Source: Bacteroidales bacterium (GTDB lineage: Bacteria > Bacteroidota > Bacteroidia > Bacteroidales > BM520). Taken from it: a stretch of 11,488 bases of DNA. The position numbers and the translations under genes are program-made. The DNA lies in assembly GCA_023230285.1 (NCBI GenBank), contig JALNXP010000051.1:1-11488 (forward strand). Direction: 5' to 3'. The notes beneath the pieces were generated by a model. It saw nothing but the letters and a program-made list of their open reading frames with translations. It did no database searches and was not told where the DNA came from. Positions 1-6,758 of the stretch are shown here, piece after piece. The number at the start of each line of letters is the position of its first letter. Position 1 is the first letter of the stretch.

Positions 1-942
1 ATCATAAACTTCCAGGCCGTCAGCACCATAATTACATAATATCAGGGCATGTTTTTCAGAAATGCCGACACTACCCTTTCTATATCCTTTATAACCGGCT
101 TTTTCGATAAGCTGAGCTGCAGAAAGTTTAACGACATCATTTTTTAACGCATCAACTTGATAAGTATTCAGATGATTTTCTTCAATCACATTTTCATAAA
201 CTTTTTTAGAGACGACAGGGTTTTTAAAAAAGCTGCCGGCATTTGGAATACTCTTATAATCAACAAGTTTAGATGTTCTTAATGACATAACTGCATCTGC
301 TACAGTACCGGCAGTTATATTTTCACAAATAGCAACTTTAGCTGCGACCTCTTTATTAGTAAGAACAGGTGAAAATATTTTATTCAACTTCAGGGTCACT
401 TCAGTAACGCAATACTTTCCAATATTTTTTTTGAATATAGAATTTCGATATTCAAAGCAGCAATCATCTTGGTAGAGAGTCGTAACAGACACAGGTTTAT
501 CTATTTCGATAACCTTAACACTTTCCACAATATTTCCTACTTCGGCACCATAAGCTCCGATATTTTGCACAACGGCGCTACCGCAAAGACTTGGAATTCC
601 GATTAAATTTTCGGCTCCGAAATAAGAATTATTCAAGCAATATTTAACAAAATCATTCCACACCACGCCTGCTCCAACACTTAAATTAACAAATGTATCA
701 TCTTCATTTTCAATTTTATAATAATTAATATTTACATTAATTATCAACCCGTCAAAATCAGACATAAATAATACATTTGCGCCTAATCCTAATACCATTT
801 TTTTAGTATTCAAAAATTTTGTATCGGATAATAATTGTTGCAATTCTTCCACACAATGGACATCAGCAAAATATTTTGCTTTTACATCTACCCTAAGAGT
901 ATTGTAATTTTTCAGAGAAAAATTTTCTTGTATAGTTATCAT
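1..942 (-). CDS. murB: UDP-N-acetylenolpyruvoylglucosamine reductase MurB (C-terminus cut by window edge)
   Basis: FAD-dependent cytoplasmic enzyme that reduces UDP-GlcNAc-enolpyruvate to UDP-MurNAc with NADPH, the second committed step of peptidoglycan precursor synthesis. I read 314 codons without a stop from the ATG at 942 to the left edge. Visible landmarks are the N-terminal NTLRVDVKA stretch (about 14-22), an FAD-binding LGLGANVLFMSDFDG segment (51-65), IPSLCGSAVVQNIGAYG (116-132), YRNSIFK (165-171, conserved Arg), and AGSFFKNP (235-242) with the catalytic serine at 237. AQLIEKAGYKG (276-286) follows. The order matches type I (E. coli-like) MurB of about 340 residues. Roughly the last 25 residues, including the expected catalytic glutamate, lie beyond the edge. 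No other in-frame start exists upstream before a stop, so the start is firm. It is transcribed divergently from the gene at 1091. LGLGAN replaces the more usual GGGSN, a mild variant. Confidence 0.96.
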   Translation of the reverse strand, partial: MITIQENFSLKNYNTLRVDVKAKYFADVHCVEELQQLLSDTKFLNTKKMVLGLGANVLFMSDFDGLIINVNINYYKIENEDDTFVNLSVGAGVVWNDFVKYCLNNSYFGAENLIGIPSLCGSAVVQNIGAYGAEVGNIVESVKVIEIDKPVSVTTLYQDDCCFEYRNSIFKKNIGKYCVTEVTLKLNKIFSPVLTNKEVAAKVAICENITAGTVADAVMSLRTSKLVDYKSIPNAGSFFKNPVVSKKVYENVIEENHLNTYQVDALKNDVVKLSAAQLIEKAGYKGYRKGSVGISEKHALILCNYGADGLEVYD

Positions 943-945
943 ACT

Positions 946-954
946 GCAAAGGTA
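946..954 (-). promoter_or_regulatory. -7 element of the murB promoter
   Basis: On the minus strand this reads TACCTTTGC, a match to the Bacteroidota -7 consensus TAnnTTTG. It ends only 3 nt before the murB ATG, so transcription would begin at or next to the start codon and the message would be leaderless or nearly so. I see no convincing -33 TTTG at the usual spacing. Confidence 0.5.
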
Positions 955-1008
955 AATTAAGTTTTGGAAACAGTATAAAAAACATCTACTTAATTAAAAA
1001 ATTTAATG

Positions 1009-1017
1009 TAAATTTGC
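1009..1017 (+). promoter_or_regulatory. -7 element of the promoter for the 1091-4214 operon
   Basis: TAAATTTGC matches the Bacteroidota TAnnTTTG consensus exactly. The start of transcription would be near 1022, giving a leader of about 70 nt before the ATG at 1091. No clear -33 TTTG lies 19-21 nt upstream; that stretch is A/T-rich only. The 148-bp gap between murB and this operon therefore carries two divergent promoters. Confidence 0.55.
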
Positions 1018-1090
1018 ACCTTAAATATTATAAATATAAATACTTGCCATTTGGTGTTATAAACGTCCAAAATGCAGTTAAAGTTTTATT

Positions 1091-2305
1091 ATGAAGAAAT
1101 ATCAGATTGTATGTAAAAAATGTGGCACTGTCATAGACAATTTCAAAGAATGGTTTGCCATAAATCAGAAATGCCCAAAATGTGGCAGTAATCACGCTGA
1201 AATAGAATATACCTCAGATTACTCTAAGTTAAAAGATTTATACCATGATACGCCGGATAGTTTTTGGGAATATTTCGACTTTTTGCCATTAGAAAACAGA
1301 GAGAACATAATATCATATAAAGAAGGAGCAATTCCTATTGAGGAATGGGACTTTTTAGAAGACTATGCAAGTCGGAAATATGGTATAAATTGCAAGGTAT
1401 ACATATACCGTAACGATTTGAATGGTGGCACAAACACTTTTAAAGATGTTGCGGCGAGTATGGCGGCATCTGTTTTCAAAGAAAACGGCATATCAAAATA
1501 TTGTCTTGCCTCTACCGGCAACACAGCAACTGCATACAGTAAATATTTAACAAAAGCGGGTATAGAATTTACTGTTTTTGTTCCAAATTGTGTAAATCAG
1601 GACACCGTAGAAGAAATAAAATCTCATCATCAGCATATTGTTGTCAGTGACGGTGATTATTCCTACGCTAAAAAGTTGGCGGCAGAATTTCACAAGAACA
1701 ACGGTGTACTCATTTCCGGCGGCAACATAGACCCCATACGTGTAGAAGCGAAAAAGACAATGGTATTTGAATTTATGCGTCAGTTAGGGAAAATGCCTGA
1801 CATTTATTTACAAGCTGTCAGCGGCGGCACTGGACCTATTTCTATTGACAAAGGTGTCAGAGAAATAAAAAATTTTTATCCGGAGGTAAAATTACCAAAG
1901 ATGTTCTTAGTACAGCAAGACACTTGTAATCCGATGGTACAAGGCTGGAATAACGCCGTAAAAAACGGCTTCCCCGAAGGCTATGAAAAAGACTACCCTG
2001 CCATAGATAATCCACAAACAAAAGTATCTATCTTATCCACAGGTAATCCGGGAATGTTTCCTATTGTCGCACCGATTGTAAAAAAGAGCAACGGAACTTT
2101 CTTGTGCGTAAAAGAATCCGAACTTCTTGATTATGCACGAATGATAAAGAAAGAACGCAACATCATATTAGGACCGGCTTCGATTGTATGTTTCAGCGGA
2201 TTTTTTGAAGCATTAGCACAGAATAAAATAGAAAACGGGCAAACTGTTTTGATAAACACCGGCGAAGGAGCAGCTCGCTCCAAAGATTTTGCCCAAGCTA
2301 TTTAG
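1091..2305 (+). CDS. Threonine synthase-fold PLP enzyme, candidate cysteate synthase
   Basis: A 404-residue fold type II PLP-dependent enzyme of the threonine synthase family. It starts with a zinc-ribbon-like pair, C8-x2-C11 and C28-x2-C31. The likely PLP lysine is K118 in GGTNTFKDVA (112-121). ASTGNTATAYS (140-150) should be the loop around cofactor and substrate, and SGGTGPIS (244-251) is a likely phosphate-binding loop. Threonine synthase makes threonine from O-phosphohomoserine. Cysteate synthase, an offshoot of the same family, makes cysteate from O-phosphoserine and sulfite. I favour cysteate synthase because the lysine motif differs from the usual GSFKDRG type, no aspartokinase or homoserine gene is adjacent, and an SDR follows after 3 nt, as expected for sulfonolipid synthesis. 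The family call is very sure, the substrate is not; ordinary ThrC is the main alternative. The ATG at 1091 directly precedes the zinc ribbon, and a -7 element lies 74 nt upstream. Confidence 0.85.
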   Translation: MKKYQIVCKKCGTVIDNFKEWFAINQKCPKCGSNHAEIEYTSDYSKLKDLYHDTPDSFWEYFDFLPLENRENIISYKEGAIPIEEWDFLEDYASRKYGINCKVYIYRNDLNGGTNTFKDVAASMAASVFKENGISKYCLASTGNTATAYSKYLTKAGIEFTVFVPNCVNQDTVEEIKSHHQHIVVSDGDYSYAKKLAAEFHKNNGVLISGGNIDPIRVEAKKTMVFEFMRQLGKMPDIYLQAVSGGTGPISIDKGVREIKNFYPEVKLPKMFLVQQDTCNPMVQGWNNAVKNGFPEGYEKDYPAIDNPQTKVSILSTGNPGMFPIVAPIVKKSNGTFLCVKESELLDYARMIKKERNIILGPASIVCFSGFFEALAQNKIENGQTVLINTGEGAARSKDFAQAI

Positions 2306-2308
2306 AAC

Positions 2309-3109
2309 ATGAATAAATTTATTGATAAAGTCGTCTGGATTACCGGATCTTCATCCGGCATCGGCGAGCAAACCGCGTATTGTCTTGCCAAAGAAACTGC
2401 AACTTTAATATTGACTGCTTTAGAAGAAGACTTACTTCAAAAAGTAAAAACACAATGTATCAACTTAGGAGCTGCTGCCGTAGAAATTCTACCCTTCGAC
2501 CTATCTAAATTAGATATGCTTGACGAGCTTGCTGAAAAGGCATGGAATTTATTCGGTAAGATAGACATAATGTACAACAATGCCGGCATCAGTCAAAGAG
2601 CAAATACCATAGACACCGAACTTAAAGTATTAATGAAGATAATGGACATAAATTATTATGCTCCTGTCATTATCACCAAGCATTTATTACCGTTGATGAT
2701 AAAAAACGGCGGCGGGCAATTAGTAGTCACGACCAGCATTGCCGGCAGATTCGGTTTCCCTTTACGCTCTGCCTACAGCTCGTCAAAACATGCTCTATAC
2801 GGCTTTTTTGAAACAGTACAAGCCGAATATTACAATAAAAACATTAAAGTAACTATTGTGTGTCCCGGACGAGTACAGACCAACATTTCTTTATATGCTC
2901 TCGAAAAAGATGGTACACGACACGGAAAAATGGATGCAGGACAAGCAGGCGGCATAAGCGCAGAACAAGCAGGACGCATAATCACAAATGCCATTTACAA
3001 GAAAAAACGTGAAGTTTTAGTAGGAAGAAAAGAACTAATTATGGCGTATATCAAAAGGTTTTTCCCCGGATTAGCTGCCAAAATTGCAAGAAAAATAAAA
3101 TCAATGTAA
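2309..3109 (+). CDS. Short-chain dehydrogenase/reductase, candidate 3-ketocapnine reductase
   Basis: A 266-residue classical SDR with a Rossmann fold. The cofactor glycine motif TGSSSGIG is at 12-19, NNAG at 90-93, the structural Asn at 114 (DIN), the catalytic Ser at 143, and YSSSK at 156-160 gives Tyr156 and Lys160. CPGRVQTN (185-192) follows. The last 25 residues (RKELIMAYIKRFFPGL...) are basic and amphipathic, which suggests peripheral membrane binding and a lipid substrate, as in 3-ketosphinganine and DHRS7-like reductases. The start is 3 nt after the stop of the PLP enzyme, so the two are cotranscribed and probably act in one pathway. If that enzyme makes cysteate, this one would reduce 3-ketocapnine to capnine. 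After the second beta strand the sequence is LTALEED where this group usually has SAR, so the arginine that selects NADPH is missing and cofactor use is uncertain. SDR membership is certain; the substrate is inferred. Confidence 0.85.
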   Translation: MNKFIDKVVWITGSSSGIGEQTAYCLAKETATLILTALEEDLLQKVKTQCINLGAAAVEILPFDLSKLDMLDELAEKAWNLFGKIDIMYNNAGISQRANTIDTELKVLMKIMDINYYAPVIITKHLLPLMIKNGGGQLVVTTSIAGRFGFPLRSAYSSSKHALYGFFETVQAEYYNKNIKVTIVCPGRVQTNISLYALEKDGTRHGKMDAGQAGGISAEQAGRIITNAIYKKKREVLVGRKELIMAYIKRFFPGLAAKIARKIKSM

Positions 3110-3146
3110 AATTGACAAATTACTAATAAAATTAAAGCAAACATTA

Positions 3147-4214
3147 ATGAATAATTATTATATATCTGGTATTCAACAAGTTGGCGTAGGAACGGAAGAT
3201 TTAATGAAATCATGGAAATGGTATGCCGACATGTTTCAAATTGACGTTAAAATTTTGGAAGACGACACTGTAGCCGAGCTTATGCTACCCTACACCGGCA
3301 ACAAGCCGCAAAAACGTCATGCTGTCATAGCTATAAATCTACAAGGTGGCGGCGGCTTTGAAATATGGCAATATTCGGAAAGAAAGCCTAAACCTATTGA
3401 CTTTGATATACAGGTTGGCGACTTAGGCGTTTTCGTTGCTAAAGTAAAAAGTCGTGATGTAAAAGCCTTCTACAAAGAAATTTCGGCTAAATATAATAAG
3501 GTAAGTGAACTTACAGCATCGCCAGACAAGCGTCCGACATTCTACGTGGAAGACCCTTTCGGCAACTATTTCCAAGTTGTGGAAGATGATTATATTTATA
3601 TTGATGAAAAGCGGCTTTCCGGCGGTATTGTTGGTGCCATGATTGGTGTTACCGACATTGAAAATGCGATGAAAGTTTATTCGGATATCATTGGTTATGA
3701 TACTGTTATCTACGACATCACCGGCAATTTTGACGATTGGAAATTTTTACGCGGCGGCGAGCAAAAATACAGAAGAGTCTTATTAGGACACAGTAAAAAA
3801 CGCAAAGGAGCTTTTGCCGACTTATTCGGACCTAGTACTATTGAATTAGTAGTAGCATTAGACAGACCGGCAAAAAAATTATATGAAAACCGTTTTTGGG
3901 GCGACCCCGGTTTTATTCAGATATGCTTTGATGTTACTAATATGGCTGCTTTGAAAGAATTTTGCAAGAGCAAAGGCTTTCCTTTCACTGTTGACAGTTG
4001 TGCTGACACAAACAAATTTGACATGGGTGAAGCAGCAGGACATTTTACTTATATTGAAGACCCTGATGGAAATCTTATCGAATTTGTTGAAACTCATAAA
4101 ATCAGCATTATAAAGAAATTAGGAATACACATAAATCTGCTAAAAAGAAACAGAGAAAAAGTTATGCCTAAATTTTTATTCCGGTTGATGAAATTTTCAA
4201 AAATAAAATTTTAA
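3147..4214 (+). CDS. Two-domain VOC (glyoxalase/dioxygenase superfamily) protein with basic C-terminal tail
   Basis: A 355-residue protein with two vicinal-oxygen-chelate modules. Module 1 covers about 8-147 and ends in EDPFGNYFQVVE (135-146). Module 2 covers about 162-316 and ends in EDPDGNLIEFVE (304-315). Each closing strand carries a glutamate in the usual metal-ligand place (E146; E312 or nearby). Other candidate ligands are Q11, E72, E233 and Q258; the histidines common in dioxygenases of this superfamily are replaced. Residues 318-355 form a lysine/arginine-rich amphipathic tail resembling the end of the preceding SDR, so both may sit on the membrane. It is the third gene of the unit, 37 nt after the SDR. 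I do not recognise the specific family. A metal-dependent oxygenase, isomerase or lyase acting on the same lipid or its precursor would fit, but nothing in the sequence fixes the reaction. Confidence 0.8.
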   Translation: MNNYYISGIQQVGVGTEDLMKSWKWYADMFQIDVKILEDDTVAELMLPYTGNKPQKRHAVIAINLQGGGGFEIWQYSERKPKPIDFDIQVGDLGVFVAKVKSRDVKAFYKEISAKYNKVSELTASPDKRPTFYVEDPFGNYFQVVEDDYIYIDEKRLSGGIVGAMIGVTDIENAMKVYSDIIGYDTVIYDITGNFDDWKFLRGGEQKYRRVLLGHSKKRKGAFADLFGPSTIELVVALDRPAKKLYENRFWGDPGFIQICFDVTNMAALKEFCKSKGFPFTVDSCADTNKFDMGEAAGHFTYIEDPDGNLIEFVETHKISIIKKLGIHINLLKRNREKVMPKFLFRLMKFSKIKF

Positions 4215-4244
4215 TTTTACGTTTAAGGTATACTTTTTGATAAA

Positions 4245-4290
4245 TATCTTCGTTTGTGAAGATAGAAAAACATCTTTTCAGATATTTTTT
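4245..4290 (+). terminator. Weak A/T-rich hairpin region after the VOC gene
   Basis: TATCTTC (4245-4251) and GAAGATA (4258-4264) form a 7-bp stem with a 6-nt loop, but no T-run follows directly. A second short stem, ATCT/AGAT around 4272-4283, is followed by eight Ts (4283-4290). GAAGAT can also pair with ATCTTT downstream, so the two structures exclude each other. It could end the operon transcript just before the lipoprotein -7 element. The stems are short and A/T-rich, so confidence is low. Confidence 0.35.
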
Positions 4291-4291
4291 T

Positions 4292-4300
4292 TATCTTTGC
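4292..4300 (+). promoter_or_regulatory. -7 element of the lipoprotein promoter
   Basis: TATCTTTGC is an exact match to TAnnTTTG. The transcript would start near 4305 and leave a leader of about 50 nt before the ATG at 4358. This supports the ATG over any start upstream of the box. No good -33 TTTG is visible at the right spacing. Confidence 0.6.
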
Positions 4301-4357
4301 ACTTTGTTTTTGAATTATGATTATTTAAATATTTTATTAACTAAAAACTTTTTTAAA

Positions 4358-5161
4358 ATGAAAAAAATCAGTGTATTATTTGCAATTGTATTAGGAATTG
4401 CAATCGGATTCAGCTCATGTAATCCTACAAGTGAATCAGCAGTTATTAATCTTACCAGCGAAACAACTGTTGAAGTTGACTTAATGGCATTAGACTCTGT
4501 TTATGTTGCCGGATATGTTACATCTGCTACCGATGATATTAAGAGTGTAACATTTACATCAAACTTTAATGATGGCACTTGGGTTACTTTTGAAGTTACC
4601 ACATTTACAGATGCCAGAAATTATCAATTTGAATTAAAAGGTACGGATATTTCTGCTCGCGATGGTATGACAGATGTTGTCATTACAGCCACTACAACAG
4701 CTGCCGATGTTGCCGCTACAACCAAAACTATAACTGTAACCATTAAAGAAATTGTTATCCCTATTGAAGAAGGAACATTTGAATGGCAAAGAATTGGCGG
4801 TGGAACAGCAACAGGTCTTGAAGGCTATGGCTTAGAATGGAAAGGTAACTATGTAAGAGACATTTTCGTTAAATTAGTACCTGCTGAAGGTTCTATGTTA
4901 TACATTCTTGATGCTGCTGATTGGAGCATAAGCACAGTAAAAGAAATGAGGGCAAGACTTGCTACAGCTACTCCTGCTACAGAATACTTTAACGTATCTG
5001 CAGAAGCACCGAAAGATTATGATGATGTTCTTTTCACAATTTACAATGGTTATGCTCATTTAATTCATGTAACACATGCAAATGTTGTTAATGATGCAAA
5101 CGGAACAACTATTACCATCACAGGTGATTACAAAGAAGTTGCATTTGCAATAAGCAAATAA
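4358..5161 (+). CDS. Orphan exported lipoprotein with an Ig-like domain
   Basis: A 267-residue protein of unknown function. It begins with MKKISVLFAIVLGIAIGFSSC: a basic n-region, a hydrophobic core and an FSSC lipobox with the lipidated Cys at 21. It should therefore be exported by Sec, cleaved by signal peptidase II and anchored in a membrane. The residues after Cys21 (NPTSESA) show no obvious acidic surface-export signal. Residues about 28-130 are rich in alternating V/T/I strands and look like an Ig-like beta-sandwich. Residues 138-267 (from TFEWQRIGG) form a second, distinct domain that I do not recognise. I chose the ATG at 4358 rather than the in-frame GTG at 4256, because the 34 extra residues would span the -7 promoter element and block the signal peptide. 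It has its own promoter, a strong terminator follows, and it is probably monocistronic. Confidence 0.85.
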   Translation: MKKISVLFAIVLGIAIGFSSCNPTSESAVINLTSETTVEVDLMALDSVYVAGYVTSATDDIKSVTFTSNFNDGTWVTFEVTTFTDARNYQFELKGTDISARDGMTDVVITATTTAADVAATTKTITVTIKEIVIPIEEGTFEWQRIGGGTATGLEGYGLEWKGNYVRDIFVKLVPAEGSMLYILDAADWSISTVKEMRARLATATPATEYFNVSAEAPKDYDDVLFTIYNGYAHLIHVTHANVVNDANGTTITITGDYKEVAFAISK

Positions 5162-5174
5162 GACACATTTCAAT

Positions 5175-5211
5175 AAAAAAAAAGCCGGTTCAATGAGCCG
5201 GCTTTTTTTTT
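5175..5211. terminator. Strong bidirectional rho-independent terminator
   Basis: GCCGGTTC (5184-5191) pairs with GAGCCGGC (5195-5202), with one G-T pair, across a 3-nt AAT loop. Nine As precede the stem and nine Ts follow it, so a U-tract is produced on either strand. It lies 14 nt after the lipoprotein stop and 20 nt from the stop of the convergent GH57 gene, and should end both transcripts. Confidence 0.93.
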
Positions 5212-5231
5212 GCTGTTAAAACAACATACAA

Positions 5232-6728
5232 TTACGAATTTTCGATAACATTTATAATTTCATCTACCACAGCTTGGCGTTTTTGCTCTATCATTGAGGT
5301 ATCAGCATCAACAGTGTTAGCATAAGCCGTTAATTTTTCCCTACGCAACTTAGGCATAGCTTTCAATATTTCTGTCCGGTCTTTACCAATTAAATTATTA
5401 AGAAGAAAAACGACTATATCGTTATTCAAATTTTTAACTACTTTCTTAATCACCGTAGAATTAAACAGCAATAAGCTTTTCCACGTGATAGGATTTTTCA
5501 CTATGTCGCTTTTTTCTTCTTTTGATTTTTCTTCAGCTGTAGATATTTCATCGACTCTACATAAAAAATCAGAGAGGACATTCATATAATTAATAAAAGC
5601 GTTATACGGTGAATCGTAAGGAGTGAGCATGTGGCGGGCAGCCACGCCGTCCGAGAACAGTTTTGTACACATATATATCAGATGGTCAGAAGATTGCAGA
5701 TACAGATAATCTTTAATAATTTCTTTATCGCTGCAATATTTGACTTTATCTGCGACATCATACAATTTTTTAAAAGCATCATTTTGGAGTTCGTTACCGA
5801 GCCAAGTTGCAGTATCTTTTTCTTCATCAGCCCAAGTAATAGGGAATGGAATATTAAGTTGTCCGACAGGAGCAAATTTTTTAACAACTATGGAAGGCGT
5901 ATTCATTTCAACATCTTCGCGTATAGCTATTCGTTGCAGCAGGTCTTTCAAAAAGTCGAAGATACCAGAAGAAGCCGGTATATGTTCGCCAAAAGTCTCA
6001 TATTCAAGTCCGAGTGTCAGACATTCTCCTTTAGATAACGCCTTATCCATCCAGCCCATATATTTGTCGGCAGTAAGAGGCCATTGGTCCCATGAAGTTT
6101 TAGCAAATCTAAAGGCAATATCATCACTAAGGCTACTATTTCGTGTCAGTAATTTCAGTTTCGGATTAGCTCCGCTACAATAGAGAAATTCTGGTTGTTT
6201 CCAGCCGAGAACATGGCGTGCACCTTCAATAATAGCGGCATTAAAATTTAAAGAAGATATAATTTCTCCAACTTTATCGCTATAAAGCATCTCTGTATTT
6301 ACAAACGCTTTAGGAGTAACGCCGAAGACATCTTCCATCAACTTTTTATGCTTAAGTACTTGTTCGATAAACACATCAGTATTACCGAGACAAGAGAAAG
6401 AGTAATCATAAGTTTCTGCCAACAATTCAACGTTGCCTGTATTCACTAATTTTTTAAAGCTGTCGAGAACCTCCGGAGCCGACCACATAAGTTGTTCTAT
6501 GGCAAGTCCGGAAACAGACATGCATATTTTTATTTTATCTCCATATTCTGCCATAAGGTCAAGCAACAACTTATTCATTGGCATATAGCTGTTTTCTGAC
6601 ACTCTTTTTAAAATCTGCCTATTAAGATAATCATCATAATAATTATGATTTACGCCTATATCAAAGAAGCGATATTTTCGTAATCTAAGAGGTTGATGAA
6701 CTTGGAAATACAAACAAACTGACTTCAT
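5232..6728 (-). CDS. GH57 alpha-amylase-like protein (catalytic Asp position is Glu)
   Basis: A 498-residue glycoside hydrolase family 57 protein without a signal peptide, so it should act in the cytoplasm on glycogen or maltodextrins. The conserved GH57 regions appear in order: HQPL (11-14); VELLAETYDYSF (100-111); FVNTEMLYSD (142-151), with E146 at the nucleophile place; LEYETFGEH (241-249); and SSDHLIYM (346-353), followed by SPYNAFINYMN (373-383). TWADEEKDTATWLGN (298-312) is also typical of the amylase group. In region 4 the acid/base aspartate (DYETFGEH in most relatives) is Glu242, and in region 2 the usual His is Tyr109. GH57 amylase-like proteins with altered catalytic residues have been described from Bacteroides relatives, so activity is uncertain. 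Last gene of the glycogen operon, 30 nt after the synthase, ending at a bidirectional terminator. The C-terminal part (390-498) is lysine-rich and helical. Confidence 0.9.
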   Translation of the reverse strand: MKSVCLYFQVHQPLRLRKYRFFDIGVNHNYYDDYLNRQILKRVSENSYMPMNKLLLDLMAEYGDKIKICMSVSGLAIEQLMWSAPEVLDSFKKLVNTGNVELLAETYDYSFSCLGNTDVFIEQVLKHKKLMEDVFGVTPKAFVNTEMLYSDKVGEIISSLNFNAAIIEGARHVLGWKQPEFLYCSGANPKLKLLTRNSSLSDDIAFRFAKTSWDQWPLTADKYMGWMDKALSKGECLTLGLEYETFGEHIPASSGIFDFLKDLLQRIAIREDVEMNTPSIVVKKFAPVGQLNIPFPITWADEEKDTATWLGNELQNDAFKKLYDVADKVKYCSDKEIIKDYLYLQSSDHLIYMCTKLFSDGVAARHMLTPYDSPYNAFINYMNVLSDFLCRVDEISTAEEKSKEEKSDIVKNPITWKSLLLFNSTVIKKVVKNLNNDIVVFLLNNLIGKDRTEILKAMPKLRREKLTAYANTVDADTSMIEQKRQAVVDEIINVIENS

Positions 6729-6758
6729 TATATAATTTTTTTAATATTAACGACTAAT

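Noticed and set aside
2995..3213. Hydrophobic 72-codon minus-strand frame resembling a small membrane protein
   Set aside because: It is antisense to the end of the SDR and start of the VOC gene; the hydrophobicity comes from complementing lysine-rich codons.
4256..4357. GTG start giving the lipoprotein a 34-residue N-terminal extension
   Set aside because: The extension covers the -7 box at 4292-4300 and would place the signal peptide internally. The ATG at 4358 gives a textbook lipoprotein signal.
5631..6183. Two overlapping plus-strand open frames of 135 and 147 codons
   Set aside because: They lie antisense inside the GH57 gene, show no family motifs, and are explained by the conserved frame on the other strand.
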